Assembly (NCBI RefSeq): GCF_000474945.1
Contig: NZ_AXDW01000017.1
Location: 37,345 to 101,344 of the forward strand
Source of the DNA: Solimonas soli DSM 21787
Lineage (GTDB): Bacteria; Pseudomonadota; Gammaproteobacteria; Nevskiales; Nevskiaceae
Length of the DNA: 64,000 nt
Reading direction: 5' to 3'
The translations under genes and the position numbers were made by a program. Shown here one piece after another: positions 7,662 through 15,805 of the stretch (positions are counted from its first letter, which is position 1; each line of letters starts with the position of its first letter). The notes under the pieces are model-generated. The model did not search any database. It was not told the origin of the DNA and saw only the letters and a list, made by a program, of their open reading frames with translations.

Positions 7662-9074
7662 GTGGATCGAAAATCGGGCACAAAAAACCAATCAAGTCGC
7701 TGGCGCCATGCAATCAATGAAAGCCGGCGTCCGGCCTACATCGCCATCGCCGACGCCATCGCCGACGACATCCAGTCCGGCCACCTGACGGCGAACCAGC
7801 GCCTGCCGACCCTGCGCCAGCTCGCCGAGGATCTCGGTCTCAACTTCACGACGGTCGCGCGCGGCTACGCCGAGGCGCAGCGCCGCGGCCTGCTCGATGC
7901 GCGCCCCGGTCACGGCACGGTGGTGCGCGAGACCGTGGGCTCCGGCCCGCTGCGGCGCCCGGTGGCGCCCGGCAACCTGATCGACATGACCATGAACATG
8001 CCGCCGGAGCCGCAGGACCCGGCGCTGCTGGCGCGCTTCGCCGAGGGCTACGCGAGCCTCGGCGCGCAGGACGCGTACAGCCTGCTGCGCTACCAGGAGT
8101 TCGGCGGCACGCACGAGGACCGCGAGGCCGGCGCGCAATGGCTCAACCTGCCCGGCGTCGGCGGCCAGCGCGTGCTGGTCTGCCCCGGCGTGCAGGCCGC
8201 GCTGCTGGCCCTGTTCACGGTGCTGGCGCGGCCGGGCGACGCGATCGCCTGCGAGGCGGTCACCTATCCGGGCATCAAGGGCCTCGCCGCGCAACTCGGC
8301 ATCCGCCTGGTCGGCCTGCCGGCCGACGAGCAGGGTCTGGTCCCGGATGCGTTCGGCGCCCTGTGCGCGGCCGATCTGCCGAAGGCGCTGTACCTCAACC
8401 CGACCCTGCTCAATCCGACCACGGCGACGCTGCCGCCGGCGCGCCGCGAAGCGATCGCCGAGATCGCGCGCCGCTACGGCGTGCCGATCGTCGAGGACGA
8501 CGCCTATGCGCGCCTGCCGTCGCAGCCGCTGGCGGCGATCGCGACGCTGGCGCCGGAGCTGACGTTCTACGTCACCGGCTTCTCGAAATGCCTCGGCGCC
8601 GGCCTGCGCGTCGCCTATCTGACCACGCCCAACGTGCGCTACACGGCGCGCCTGTCGGCGGTGCTGCGCACGACCTCGGTGATGGCCTCGCCGATCCTCA
8701 ACGCGCTGGCGACGCGCTGGATCAGCGACGGCACCGCCGAGCTGGCGGCGCAGGCGGTGCGCGCCGAGTCGCGCGCGCGCCAGCGGCTCGCCGCCAGCAT
8801 CCTGCGCCGCGCCGAGTACGTCACCGACCCGGACGCCTTCCACCTCTGGCTGAAGCCGCCCGCGCCGTGGACGCGCATCGAGTTCGCCACGCACCTGCGC
8901 GCGCACGGCGTCGGCGTCGTGGTGTCGGACACCTTCACCGTCAGCGGCGCGGCGCCGGAAGCGGTGCGCGTCTGCCTGGGTGGCGCGGCTAGCCGCGCCG
9001 AATGCGGCCACAGCCTGGAAATGATCGAAGATGCGATCGAGCAGCTGCCCGCGCTCGCCTCGCGCGTCATGTAG
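7662..9074 (+). CDS. MocR/GntR-family regulator with aminotransferase-like domain
   Basis: The protein (about 470 residues from GTG 7662) has an N-terminal GntR winged helix (YIAIADAIADDIQSGHL, LPTLRQLAEDLGLNFTTVAR). A fold-type-I PLP domain follows, with the aspartate region VEDDAYARLP and the Schiff-base lysine in YVTGFSKCLGAGLRV. MocR regulators sense PLP, amino acids or amines and usually control a neighbouring operon. This one is divergent from the Nit1C operon and shares the intergenic repeats, so it probably regulates it and itself. The start is uncertain: an ATG at 7617 and a TTG at 7578 are in frame, but conserved sequence begins only after 7700. The ligand is unknown. Confidence 0.88.
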   Translation: MDRKSGTKNQSSRWRHAINESRRPAYIAIADAIADDIQSGHLTANQRLPTLRQLAEDLGLNFTTVARGYAEAQRRGLLDARPGHGTVVRETVGSGPLRRPVAPGNLIDMTMNMPPEPQDPALLARFAEGYASLGAQDAYSLLRYQEFGGTHEDREAGAQWLNLPGVGGQRVLVCPGVQAALLALFTVLARPGDAIACEAVTYPGIKGLAAQLGIRLVGLPADEQGLVPDAFGALCAADLPKALYLNPTLLNPTTATLPPARREAIAEIARRYGVPIVEDDAYARLPSQPLAAIATLAPELTFYVTGFSKCLGAGLRVAYLTTPNVRYTARLSAVLRTTSVMASPILNALATRWISDGTAELAAQAVRAESRARQRLAASILRRAEYVTDPDAFHLWLKPPAPWTRIEFATHLRAHGVGVVVSDTFTVSGAAPEAVRVCLGGAASRAECGHSLEMIEDAIEQLPALASRVM

Positions 9075-9085
9075 GAGAGGGAGAG

Positions 9086-9331
9086 ATGAAAAGTTCAGCG
9101 ACTCCGCGCGTGCAGCAGAACGAGGCGCCGCCGCGCAAGGTCGGCCTGCTGGCGACGGTCGGCAGCGTGCTGATGGCGATGTTCGGCGTGCAGAGCAGCA
9201 AGGCCCGCGAGCGCGATTTCTCGCGCGGCAGCCCGGCGCTGTTCATCGGCATCGGCATCGCGATGACGGTGTTGTTCATCGTCGTGCTGGTGAGCATCGT
9301 GCGCCTGCTGCTGCGCCGGGCGGGCCTGTGA
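9086..9331 (+). CDS. DUF2970 family small membrane protein
   Basis: An 81-residue protein with the DUF2970 core VGSVLMAMFGVQSSKARERDF, followed by one transmembrane helix (ALFIGIGIAMTVLFIVVLVSIVRLLL). In many Beta- and Gammaproteobacteria this family sits among cytochrome oxidase or cytochrome c genes, consistent with the two cytochromes downstream. The ATG at 9086 is preceded by GGAGAGGGAGAG. Its stop overlaps the GTG of the next gene (GTGA), so the three genes are translationally linked. It starts just 11 bases after the MocR regulator and may be co-transcribed with it. Function unknown. Confidence 0.8.
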   Translation: MKSSATPRVQQNEAPPRKVGLLATVGSVLMAMFGVQSSKARERDFSRGSPALFIGIGIAMTVLFIVVLVSIVRLLLRRAGL

Positions 9332-10077
9332 GCGCGCGCGCGCTGCGTCGCTGCATCGCGGTGCTCATGCTGCTGCACGCCGCCGCGCCGCGCGCCGCCG
9401 AAGCGGTCGCGGCGCACGAGATCGATTCGATCGAGCAGCGCGTGCTGCCGTGCATGGCCTGCCACGGCCAGGAAGGTCGCGCGACCAGCGACGGCTACTA
9501 CCCGCGCATCGCCGGCAAGCCGGCCGGCTATCTGTACAACCAGCTGCTGAACTTCCGCGAGGGCCGGCGCAATTACGCGATGATGACCTACGTCGTCGAG
9601 CGGCAGAGCGATGCCTATCTGTTCGAGATCGCCGGGTTCTTCGCCGCGCAGCAGCTGCCGTATCCGCCGCCGCAGGCGCCGGACGTCGCTGCCGCGGTGC
9701 TCGAGCGCGGCCGTCAGCTCGTCACGCAGGGCGACGCGGCGAAGCAGATTCCCGCCTGTCAGGCCTGTCACGGCGCGCGCCTGACCGGCGCGCTGCCGGC
9801 GACGCCGGGCCTGCTGGGGCTTTCGCACGACTACCTGATGGCGCAGCTCGGCGCCTGGCGCGAAGGCAATCGTCACGCGCACGCGCCGGACTGCATGCAC
9901 GACGTCGCGCAGCGCCTGTCGGCGGCGGACCTCTACGCGGCGGCCGCCTGGCTGGCGACGCAGCCGGTGCCGGCCGACGCGGCGCCGGCCGCGGCGATCG
10001 CCAGGCTGCCGCTCGCCTGCGGCAGCGCGCCCGAACCGGCGGCCGTGCCGGCCACGCAAGAGGAGAGCGGTCGATGA
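9328..10077 (+). CDS. Periplasmic dihaem cytochrome c (cytochrome c4/c553-like)
   Basis: The 249-residue protein has an N-terminal signal peptide (LRRCIAVLMLLHAAAPRAAEA) and two class-I haem c sites, CMACH and CQACH, each followed by GKPAGYLYNQLLNFR- or GLSHDYLMAQLGAWREG-type segments typical of tandem cytochrome c4/c553 domains. It would carry electrons in the periplasm. The GTG start at 9328 overlaps the DUF2970 stop, and its own stop overlaps the next cytochrome start (ATGA). The natural donor and acceptor cannot be told; the partner downstream resembles the cytochrome subunit of membrane dehydrogenases, but no dehydrogenase subunit is present. Confidence 0.88.
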   Translation: MSARALRRCIAVLMLLHAAAPRAAEAVAAHEIDSIEQRVLPCMACHGQEGRATSDGYYPRIAGKPAGYLYNQLLNFREGRRNYAMMTYVVERQSDAYLFEIAGFFAAQQLPYPPPQAPDVAAAVLERGRQLVTQGDAAKQIPACQACHGARLTGALPATPGLLGLSHDYLMAQLGAWREGNRHAHAPDCMHDVAQRLSAADLYAAAAWLATQPVPADAAPAAAIARLPLACGSAPEPAAVPATQEESGR

Positions 10078-11354
10078 AACGACGCCTGGGGGTCATCGTT
10101 GCGCTGGTCATTGCCATGGGCGCCGCGCTCGGCTGGTTGTCGACGCGCGATCGCGAGACGGGCGAAGCGCCGCAGCCGCCCGGCGCCGGCCGCGCCGATC
10201 CGCTGGAGCGCGGGCGTCAGCTCGTCGCGCTCGGCGACTGCCGCGCCTGCCACACCGCGCGCGGCGGTGCCGCCTACGCGGGCGGCCGCGCGATCGCCAC
10301 GCCGTTCGGCACTTTCTATGCGCCGAACATCACGCCCGATGAAGAGACCGGCATCGGTCGCTGGAGCGCCGACGATTTCTGGCGCGCGATCCACGACGGC
10401 CGCAGCCGCGACGGCAAGCCGCTCTATCCGACCTTCCCGTACACCAACTTCACCAAGCTCAGCCGCGGCGACGCGGATGCGATGTTCGCCTACCTGCGCA
10501 CGCAGCCGCCCGTGCACCAGGCCAGCCGCGCGCACGAGCTGAAGTTTCCGTACAACCATCGTCTGCTGCTCGTCGGCTGGCGCCTGCTGTTCTTCCGGCC
10601 CGGCGTCTATCAAGGCGATGCGACGCGCGACGCGCAGTGGAATCGCGGCGCCTATCTCGTGCAGGGTCTCGGCCACTGCAGCGCCTGCCACGAAGCACGC
10701 AATGCGCTCGGCGCGATCCAGTCGCGGGACAATCCGTCCGGCGGCCTGGTGCTGAACTGGTACGCGCCGGCGCTCGCCAGCCGCGCCGAGGCCGGCGTGC
10801 AGGACTGGCGCGAGGACGACATCGTCGCCCTGCTTGCGAGTGGCGTGTCGCCACGCGGCTCGGCGATGGGACCGATGGCCGAGGTCGTCTACGAGAGCCT
10901 GCAGCACGCCGACGCGGCCGATCTGCGCGCCATGGCCGTGTACCTGAAATCGCTGCGCGACAGCGGCGCGCCGTCCGCCGCCGGTTTCCAGAGCGTGCCG
11001 CGCAAGGCGGTCGAGGCGATGCGTCGCGACGGGGAGAAGCTCTACGCCGAGCATTGCGCGCAGTGTCACGGCGATCAGGGCCAAGGCCGCGCGCCGGCGG
11101 CGCCGCCGCTGGCCGGCAACCGCGCCGTGCTGATGACTTCGGCGGTCAATCCGATCCGCATTGTGCTGTTCGGCGGCTACACGCCGTCGACCGCCGGCCA
11201 TCCGCGGCCCTTCGGCATGCCGCCGTTCTCGCCGACGCTGAGCGACGAGCAGATCGCCGCGGTGCTGACCTACGTGCGCACGTCCTGGGGCAACGCGGCG
11301 CGGCCGGTCGCCGGCGTCGAGGTCCGCGACAACCGCTCGGGACCGCTGTGGTGA
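10074..11354 (+). CDS. Triple-haem cytochrome c, alcohol/gluconate dehydrogenase cytochrome subunit-like
   Basis: A 426-residue protein with a signal anchor (RLGVIVALVIAMGAALGWL) and three CXXCH sites: CRACH in the first third, CSACH in the middle and CAQCH in the last third. Each haem domain carries the surrounding motifs of the adhB/gluconate-2-dehydrogenase cytochrome family (FGTFYAPNITPDEETGIGRW, FWRAIHDGRSRDGKPLYPTFPYTNF, MPPFSPTLSDEQIAAVLTYV). Such proteins pass electrons from a periplasmic dehydrogenase to ubiquinone or an oxidase. No PQQ- or flavin-dependent dehydrogenase gene is adjacent, so it may serve an enzyme encoded elsewhere or pair with the dihaem cytochrome upstream. Confidence 0.88.
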   Translation: MKRRLGVIVALVIAMGAALGWLSTRDRETGEAPQPPGAGRADPLERGRQLVALGDCRACHTARGGAAYAGGRAIATPFGTFYAPNITPDEETGIGRWSADDFWRAIHDGRSRDGKPLYPTFPYTNFTKLSRGDADAMFAYLRTQPPVHQASRAHELKFPYNHRLLLVGWRLLFFRPGVYQGDATRDAQWNRGAYLVQGLGHCSACHEARNALGAIQSRDNPSGGLVLNWYAPALASRAEAGVQDWREDDIVALLASGVSPRGSAMGPMAEVVYESLQHADAADLRAMAVYLKSLRDSGAPSAAGFQSVPRKAVEAMRRDGEKLYAEHCAQCHGDQGQGRAPAAPPLAGNRAVLMTSAVNPIRIVLFGGYTPSTAGHPRPFGMPPFSPTLSDEQIAAVLTYVRTSWGNAARPVAGVEVRDNRSGPLW

Positions 11355-11370
11355 AGCGTCGCGCCGCAGC

Positions 11371-11736
11371 CTAGACCGCGCCCTGGTCGGACGGCGTGTC
11401 GCTCGCCGTCGCCGTCTTCTTCGCGGCGCGCTTGCGCGCCCGCGGCTTGCGCCTGCGCGGCGGCGCGGCCGGCGCGCTCTCGGGGTCGCCGTCGTCGCCC
11501 TGCGGCTCGCCGTCCTCGTTGATGCGCAGGCGCGAGGTGAACTTCTTCCAGGCCGGCGTCTTGCGCAGCACGTCGAAGTTGCTGCGCACGAACTGCGAGG
11601 CGTCGAAGCCGCTCGCGGCGCCGATCTTGTCGCGCAGGAACGCCACCACATCCTCCTGGATGCCGGAGACGTCGGGCAGGCCGAGGAAGCGGCGCAGCTC
11701 TTCCGGCTGCACCTCGATTTCGATCTTGATCTGCAT
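11371..11736 (-). CDS. DUF6489-like small protein with basic C-terminal tail
   Basis: A 121-residue protein starting MQIKIEIEVQPEELRRFLGL, then PDVSGIQEDVVAFLRDKIGA. This start resembles the DUF6489 family, which also shows amphipathic phasin-like helices. The C-terminal third is low complexity, ending PRRRKPRARKRAAKKTATA plus a short acidic end. A very good ribosome binding site (AAAGGAG, six bases before the ATG) fixes the start at 11736. It lies 11 bases after the MAPEG gene stop and is probably co-transcribed with it. Function unknown; granule or DNA association is conceivable from the tail but unproven. Confidence 0.65.
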   Translation of the reverse strand: MQIKIEIEVQPEELRRFLGLPDVSGIQEDVVAFLRDKIGAASGFDASQFVRSNFDVLRKTPAWKKFTSRLRINEDGEPQGDDGDPESAPAAPPRRRKPRARKRAAKKTATASDTPSDQGAV

Positions 11737-11747
11737 GGGCGGCTCCT

Positions 11748-12128
11748 TTACGAGGCGCGCGCGGCGACGATGAAGAGGCCGATCATGCAGGCGATGCCGC
11801 CGGCCCAGAGCAGCGAACGCAGCGTCGCCTTGTCGGCGATGTAGCAGAGACCGTACAGCACGCGCAGCACGATGAAGGCGACGGCGAGCGCATCGGCCGT
11901 CGCGTTCGCGCCGGCGACGACGTGGGCGATGATCACCGCCGCCGCGAAGGGCGGAAAGGCCTCGAAGCTGTTGAGTTGCGCCCAGTGCGCGCGCTTGCGC
12001 CAGCCGCTGCTCTGCTCTAGGTACTCGCGCGGCGCGGCATTGTCGAAGCGCTTGCTCGACTTGGCGGCGAGGGTGAACGGAAACGGCAGCAAGGCAGCGA
12101 CCAGCACGCACCACAAGGCAATCGTCAC
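11748..12128 (-). CDS. MAPEG family membrane protein
   Basis: The 126-residue product has four hydrophobic segments and the MAPEG signature region (QLNSFEAFPPFAAAVIIAHV, then FIVLRVLYGLCYIADKATLR). MAPEG proteins include glutathione-dependent membrane enzymes; bacterial members of this YecN/MSP4-like group have no assigned substrate. GTG at 12128 is the start, with AAGGGGAA upstream; the reading frame has no better ATG before the first helix. The inner membrane is the expected location. It sits at the head of a two-gene unit with the DUF6489-like protein. Confidence 0.82.
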   Translation of the reverse strand: MTIALWCVLVAALLPFPFTLAAKSSKRFDNAAPREYLEQSSGWRKRAHWAQLNSFEAFPPFAAAVIIAHVVAGANATADALAVAFIVLRVLYGLCYIADKATLRSLLWAGGIACMIGLFIVAARAS

Positions 12129-12240
12129 GGCAGTTCCCCTTGTTCTCGTCGTGGTCCGAGCATAACAGCCGCTGCCGCGACGGCGAGCGGCCGCAGCGCA
12201 GGCCGGGGATTGCGCGGCGGCAAACCGCGCCGCGCCCGCT

Positions 12241-12912
12241 TCAGACGCGGTACGCGCCGAACTTCATGACCTTGGCCACCTGGCGCATGAGGCCGCGCAC
12301 CGGTGCCGGCAGCGGCGCGCCGCCGGCCTGCTCGGCTTCCCGGCCGTGGCGTTCCTCGTCGCGGCGCATGGTTTCCAGGATCGCGCGGCCGCGCCGGTCC
12401 TGTTCCGGCAGCTGACCGAGATGTTCGGCCAGATGCTCGGAGACCTGACGCTCGGTCTCGTTGACGAAGCCGAGGCTCCAGGCGTCGCCGCGCAGGCCGG
12501 CGAGGGCGCCGATCGCGAACGAACCGGCGTACCAGAACGGCTGCAGCTTGCTCGGCGCGTCGCCCAGTTCGGCGAGCCGCTCCTCGCACCAGCGCAGGTG
12601 ATCGCGCTCCTCGCGCGCGGCCTCGAGCAGATGGCGGCGGGTTTCCGGGTTGCGCGCGGTCAGCGCCTGGCCGTGGTACAGCGCCTGCGCGGCGATTTCG
12701 CCGGCGTGGTTGATGCGCATCAGGCCCGCCACGTGGCGACGCTCGCGCTCGGCCAGCGCGGCGTCCGGCTGGCGGACCGCCGGATTGGCGCGACCGGCGC
12801 CGCGCTCGCGCTCGGCGAGCAGCGAGAGTCCGCGGCCGAGCAGCGACAGCAGCGGATCGGCCGGGCGCAATTCGCGCAGGGTGGCGGAGGGCGTCTTGGC
12901 TTGAGGGCTCAT
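12241..12912 (-). CDS. coq7: 2-polyprenyl-3-methyl-6-methoxy-1,4-benzoquinone monooxygenase (Coq7)
   Basis: A 223-residue di-iron hydroxylase of the Coq7/Cat5 family, catalysing the C6 (DMQ to OH-DMQ) hydroxylation in ubiquinone synthesis. The di-iron ligands sit in ordered helices: RINHAGEIAAQALYHGQ, AREERDHLRWCEERL, GFVNETERQVSEHLAEHL and MRRDEERHGREAE. The protein is membrane-associated. It replaces the flavin enzyme UbiF used by enterobacteria, as usual in Xanthomonadales and Pseudomonadales. The start ATG at 12912 fits family length. It is transcribed away from holA across a short region that holds an inverted repeat. Confidence 0.95.
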   Translation of the reverse strand: MSPQAKTPSATLRELRPADPLLSLLGRGLSLLAERERGAGRANPAVRQPDAALAERERRHVAGLMRINHAGEIAAQALYHGQALTARNPETRRHLLEAAREERDHLRWCEERLAELGDAPSKLQPFWYAGSFAIGALAGLRGDAWSLGFVNETERQVSEHLAEHLGQLPEQDRRGRAILETMRRDEERHGREAEQAGGAPLPAPVRGLMRQVAKVMKFGAYRV

Positions 12913-12936
12913 GTGCGCATTCTAGAAGTTTTTCAA

Positions 12937-13014
12937 CCACGGATTTCACCGATTCCACCGCAGAACGGTCGAAAATCCCGCAAGGCCAGTCTGTGTAATC
13001 TGTGAAATCTGCGG
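12937..13014. repeat. Imperfect inverted repeat of CCACGGATTTCAC type
   Basis: The left arm 12937-12954 (CCACGGATTTCACCGATT) matches the reverse complement of 12997-13014 with three mismatches in 18, around a 42-base centre. It resembles scattered REP/MITE-like 'CCACGGATTTCACGGATT' elements of other bacterial genomes. It is AT-richer than its surroundings and lies between the coq7 and holA starts. Confidence 0.5.
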
Positions 13015-13065
13015 TTTCCGCTTTTCGGCCCGTAGAATGGCCGCCCGTTCAGTATTTCCAGACCT

Positions 13066-14088
13066 GTGCAACTCAAATCCGCCCAGCTCGCCTCGCATCT
13101 CGCCAAGGGCCTGGCGCCGATCTATCTGGTCGCCGGCGAGGAGCCGCTGCTGATCCAGGAAGCGCTCGACGCGATCCGCGCCGCGGCGCGCCGCAAGGGC
13201 TACAGCGAGCGCGAGGTGTTCGACGTCGAGCGCGGCTTCAGCTGGCAGCGCGTGCTCGAGGCCGGCGCCAGCCTCTCGCTGTTCGCCACGCTGCGCATCG
13301 TCGAGATCCGCATGGCGAGCGGGCCGGACGACGAGGGCCGCAAGACCCTGCAGGCGATCGCCGCGCAGCCGCCGCAGGACGTGCTGCTGATCATCAGCTG
13401 CGGCGCGCTCGACAAGCGCCAGCGCGAGGCGCCGTGGGCGAGGGCACTCGACGCCGCCGGCGCGATGCTCTACGTCTGGCCGGTGAAAAGCGAGGAGTTC
13501 GTGCCCTGGCTCGACGCGCGCCTCAAGGCCGCCGGCGTGCAGGCCGATGCCGACGCGGTGAAGCTGCTCGCCGAGCGCACCGAAGGCAATCTGCTCGCCG
13601 CCGCGCAGGACGTGGAAAAGCTGAAGCTGCTGTTCCCCGGCGAACGCATCAGCGCCGAGATGCTGGCGCAGGCGGTCGCCGACAGCGCGCGCTTCGAGGC
13701 TTTCGATCTCAACGACCGTGTGCTCGACGGCGACGCCGAAGGCAGCGTGCGCAGCCTGCAGCGCCTGCGCGAGGAAGGCTATGCGCCGCTGGAAATCCTC
13801 GGTGCGCTGTCGTGGTCGCTGCGCTCGCTCGCCAAGGCGGCGATCCACTACGCCAAGCTGCGCGACGCGGCGGCGGCCTGCGAGGCGGCCGGCATCTTCC
13901 GCGCGCAGCAGGCCAAGTACCTGCGCGCCGTGCCGCGCGTGCGGCCGGCCGAGGCGCTCGGCTGGATGCAGCGCGCGGCGCGCGTCGACCAGATGGTCAA
14001 GACCGGCCAGGAAGCGGCGGCCTGGGAAGAATTGCTAACATTGATCCTCGCCGCCAGTGGGGCGGCCCCGCGTCAGACTCGATCATGA
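13066..14088 (+). CDS. holA: DNA polymerase III subunit delta
   Basis: A 340-residue protein with the HolA layout: [21 protein letters not shown] at the N-terminus (AAA+-like domain I), the [20 protein letters not shown] segment, and [26 protein letters not shown] in the clamp-loader collar region. Delta is the wrench that opens the beta sliding clamp. GTG at 13066 is the start; no ATG fits the conserved N-terminus. Its stop overlaps the proA ATG (ATGA). In Gammaproteobacteria holA normally precedes nadD-rsfS-rlmH after lptE; here proA and a VOC gene are inserted between. Confidence 0.95.
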   Translation: MQLKSAQLASHLAKGLAPIYLVAGEEPLLIQEALDAIRAAARRKGYSEREVFDVERGFSWQRVLEAGASLSLFATLRIVEIRMASGPDDEGRKTLQAIAAQPPQDVLLIISCGALDKRQREAPWARALDAAGAMLYVWPVKSEEFVPWLDARLKAAGVQADADAVKLLAERTEGNLLAAAQDVEKLKLLFPGERISAEMLAQAVADSARFEAFDLNDRVLDGDAEGSVRSLQRLREEGYAPLEILGALSWSLRSLAKAAIHYAKLRDAAAACEAAGIFRAQQAKYLRAVPRVRPAEALGWMQRAARVDQMVKTGQEAAAWEELLTLILAASGAAPRQTRS

Positions 14089-15374
14089 CAGCCGCTGCAA
14101 AGCCGGTCCGTGCCAGGACCGAGAACATCGCCGCCTACATGCGTGACCGCGGCCTGCGCGCGCGCGCCGCCTCGCGCCTGCTGGCGAAGGCCGACACCGG
14201 CACCAAGAACGCCGCGCTGTTCGCGCTCGCGCAGGGCCTTCTCGACGAAGCCAGGAGCATTCTCGAAGCCAATGCCCAGGACATGCGCGAGGGCCGCAAC
14301 GCCAAGCTCGACGCCTCGCTGCTCGATCGTCTCGAACTGAATCCGAAACGCATCGAGGCCATGGCCGACGGCGTGCGCCAGGTCGCGGCGCTGGCCGATC
14401 CGGTCGGCGAGATCAGCGACATGAAGCTGCGCCCGTCCGGCATCCAGGTCGGCCGCATGCGCGTGCCGCTCGGCGTGGTCGGCATCATCTACGAATCGCG
14501 GCCCAACGTGACCGCCGACGCCGCCGCGCTGTGCCTGAAGTCCGGCAACGCGGCGATCCTGCGCGGCGGCTCGGAAGCGCTGCATTCGAATCTCGCCATC
14601 GCGCGCTGCATCGAGCGCGCGCTGCTCGATGCCGGCCTGCCGAAGGACGCCGTGCAGATCCTCGATACCACCGACCGGCGCGCCGTCACCGAAATGGTGG
14701 CGATGCCGGAGTTCGTCGACGTCATCATTCCGCGCGGCGGCAAGGGCCTGGTCGCGGCGGTGTCGGAAGCCGCGCGGGTGCCGGTGATCAAGCATCTCGA
14801 CGGCATCTGCCACGTCTACATCGACGCCGAGGCCGATCTGGAAAAGGCCGTCGCCGTCGCCGTCAACGCCAAGACGCAGCGCTACGGCACCTGCAACACC
14901 ATGGAGACGCTGCTGGTCGACGCGCCGATCGCCGCGCGCGTGCTGCCGACGCTCGCCGAGATCTATGCCGAGGCCGGCGTCGAACTGCGCGCTTGCGAGC
15001 GCACGCGCAAGATCCTTCCCGAGGCCGGCACGGCGACCGAGGAAGACTGGCACACCGAATACCTCGCGCCGATCCTCTCGATCCGCGTCGTCGACGGCCT
15101 CGATGCGGCGATCGACCACATCACCCGCTACAGCTCGCAGCACACCGATGCGATCGTCACCGAGAACCTGACGAAGGCGCGCCGCTTCCTGCGCGAAGTC
15201 GATTCGAGCTCGGTGATGGTCAATGCCTCGACGCGTTTCGCCGACGGCTACGAATACGGCCTCGGCGCCGAGATCGGCATCAGCACCGACAAGTTCCACG
15301 CGCGCGGTCCGGTCGGCCTCGAAGGCCTGACCTCGCTGAAGTGGATCGTCATGGGCGACGGTTCGGTCCGGTAG
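14085..15374 (+). CDS. proA: Glutamate-5-semialdehyde dehydrogenase (gamma-glutamyl phosphate reductase)
   Basis: A 429-residue ALDH-superfamily enzyme reducing gamma-glutamyl phosphate with NADPH, second step of proline synthesis. Motifs include [20 protein letters not shown], the [10 protein letters not shown] loop, and the catalytic cysteine in [14 protein letters not shown]. The C-terminal [14 protein letters not shown] motif appears as [20 protein letters not shown]. The ATG at 14085 overlaps the holA stop, so it is translated in the holA operon. Its stop TAG overlaps the next GTG by one base. Length is normal for the family. No proB lies nearby. Confidence 0.96.
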   Translation: MTAAAKPVRARTENIAAYMRDRGLRARAASRLLAKADTGTKNAALFALAQGLLDEARSILEANAQDMREGRNAKLDASLLDRLELNPKRIEAMADGVRQVAALADPVGEISDMKLRPSGIQVGRMRVPLGVVGIIYESRPNVTADAAALCLKSGNAAILRGGSEALHSNLAIARCIERALLDAGLPKDAVQILDTTDRRAVTEMVAMPEFVDVIIPRGGKGLVAAVSEAARVPVIKHLDGICHVYIDAEADLEKAVAVAVNAKTQRYGTCNTMETLLVDAPIAARVLPTLAEIYAEAGVELRACERTRKILPEAGTATEEDWHTEYLAPILSIRVVDGLDAAIDHITRYSSQHTDAIVTENLTKARRFLREVDSSSVMVNASTRFADGYEYGLGAEIGISTDKFHARGPVGLEGLTSLKWIVMGDGSVR

Positions 15375-15781
15375 TGCTCGATCACATCGGCCTGGTCGTC
15401 GCGGACTACGAGCGCAGCAAGGCGTTCTACCGGGCGACGCTCGCGGCGATCGGTTTCGAGCTGGTGATGGAGCTCGACGAAAAAGTCCTCGACCGCGCGC
15501 ACGCCGGCTTCGGCGAGCCGCCGAAACCCGAATTCTGGATCAGCGCCGGCGCAACGGGCGCAGCGCCGGGACCCTCGTTCACCGCGCCGCCGGTGCACGT
15601 CGCGTTCCGCGTCCGTGCGCGCGCACTGGTCGACGCTTTCCATCGCGCGGCGCTGGCCGCCGGCGCGCGCGACAACGGTGCGCCGGGCCTGCGGCCGCAC
15701 TACCATGCCGACTACTACGGCGCGTTCGTGCTCGACCCGGACGGCCACAACATCGAGGCGGTCTGCCATGCTCCCGGGTGA
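15374..15781 (+). CDS. VOC family protein (glyoxalase/bleomycin-resistance fold)
   Basis: A 135-residue single-domain VOC protein: the LDHIGLVVADYERSKAFYRA start strand, HVAFRVRARALVDAFHRAAL in the middle, and a C-terminal DYYGAFVLDPDGHNIEAVCH metal-ligand segment. These folds bind a divalent metal through His/Glu residues and act on small molecules; the substrate here cannot be deduced. The GTG at 15374 overlaps the proA stop by one base (TAGTG), so it is coupled to the biosynthetic operon. It lies between proA and nadD, which is not a conserved position, suggesting a local insertion. Confidence 0.85.
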   Translation: MLDHIGLVVADYERSKAFYRATLAAIGFELVMELDEKVLDRAHAGFGEPPKPEFWISAGATGAAPGPSFTAPPVHVAFRVRARALVDAFHRAALAAGARDNGAPGLRPHYHADYYGAFVLDPDGHNIEAVCHAPG

Positions 15782-15805
15782 GTGCTCTCGCGTGGTCGCC
15801 GCCGC

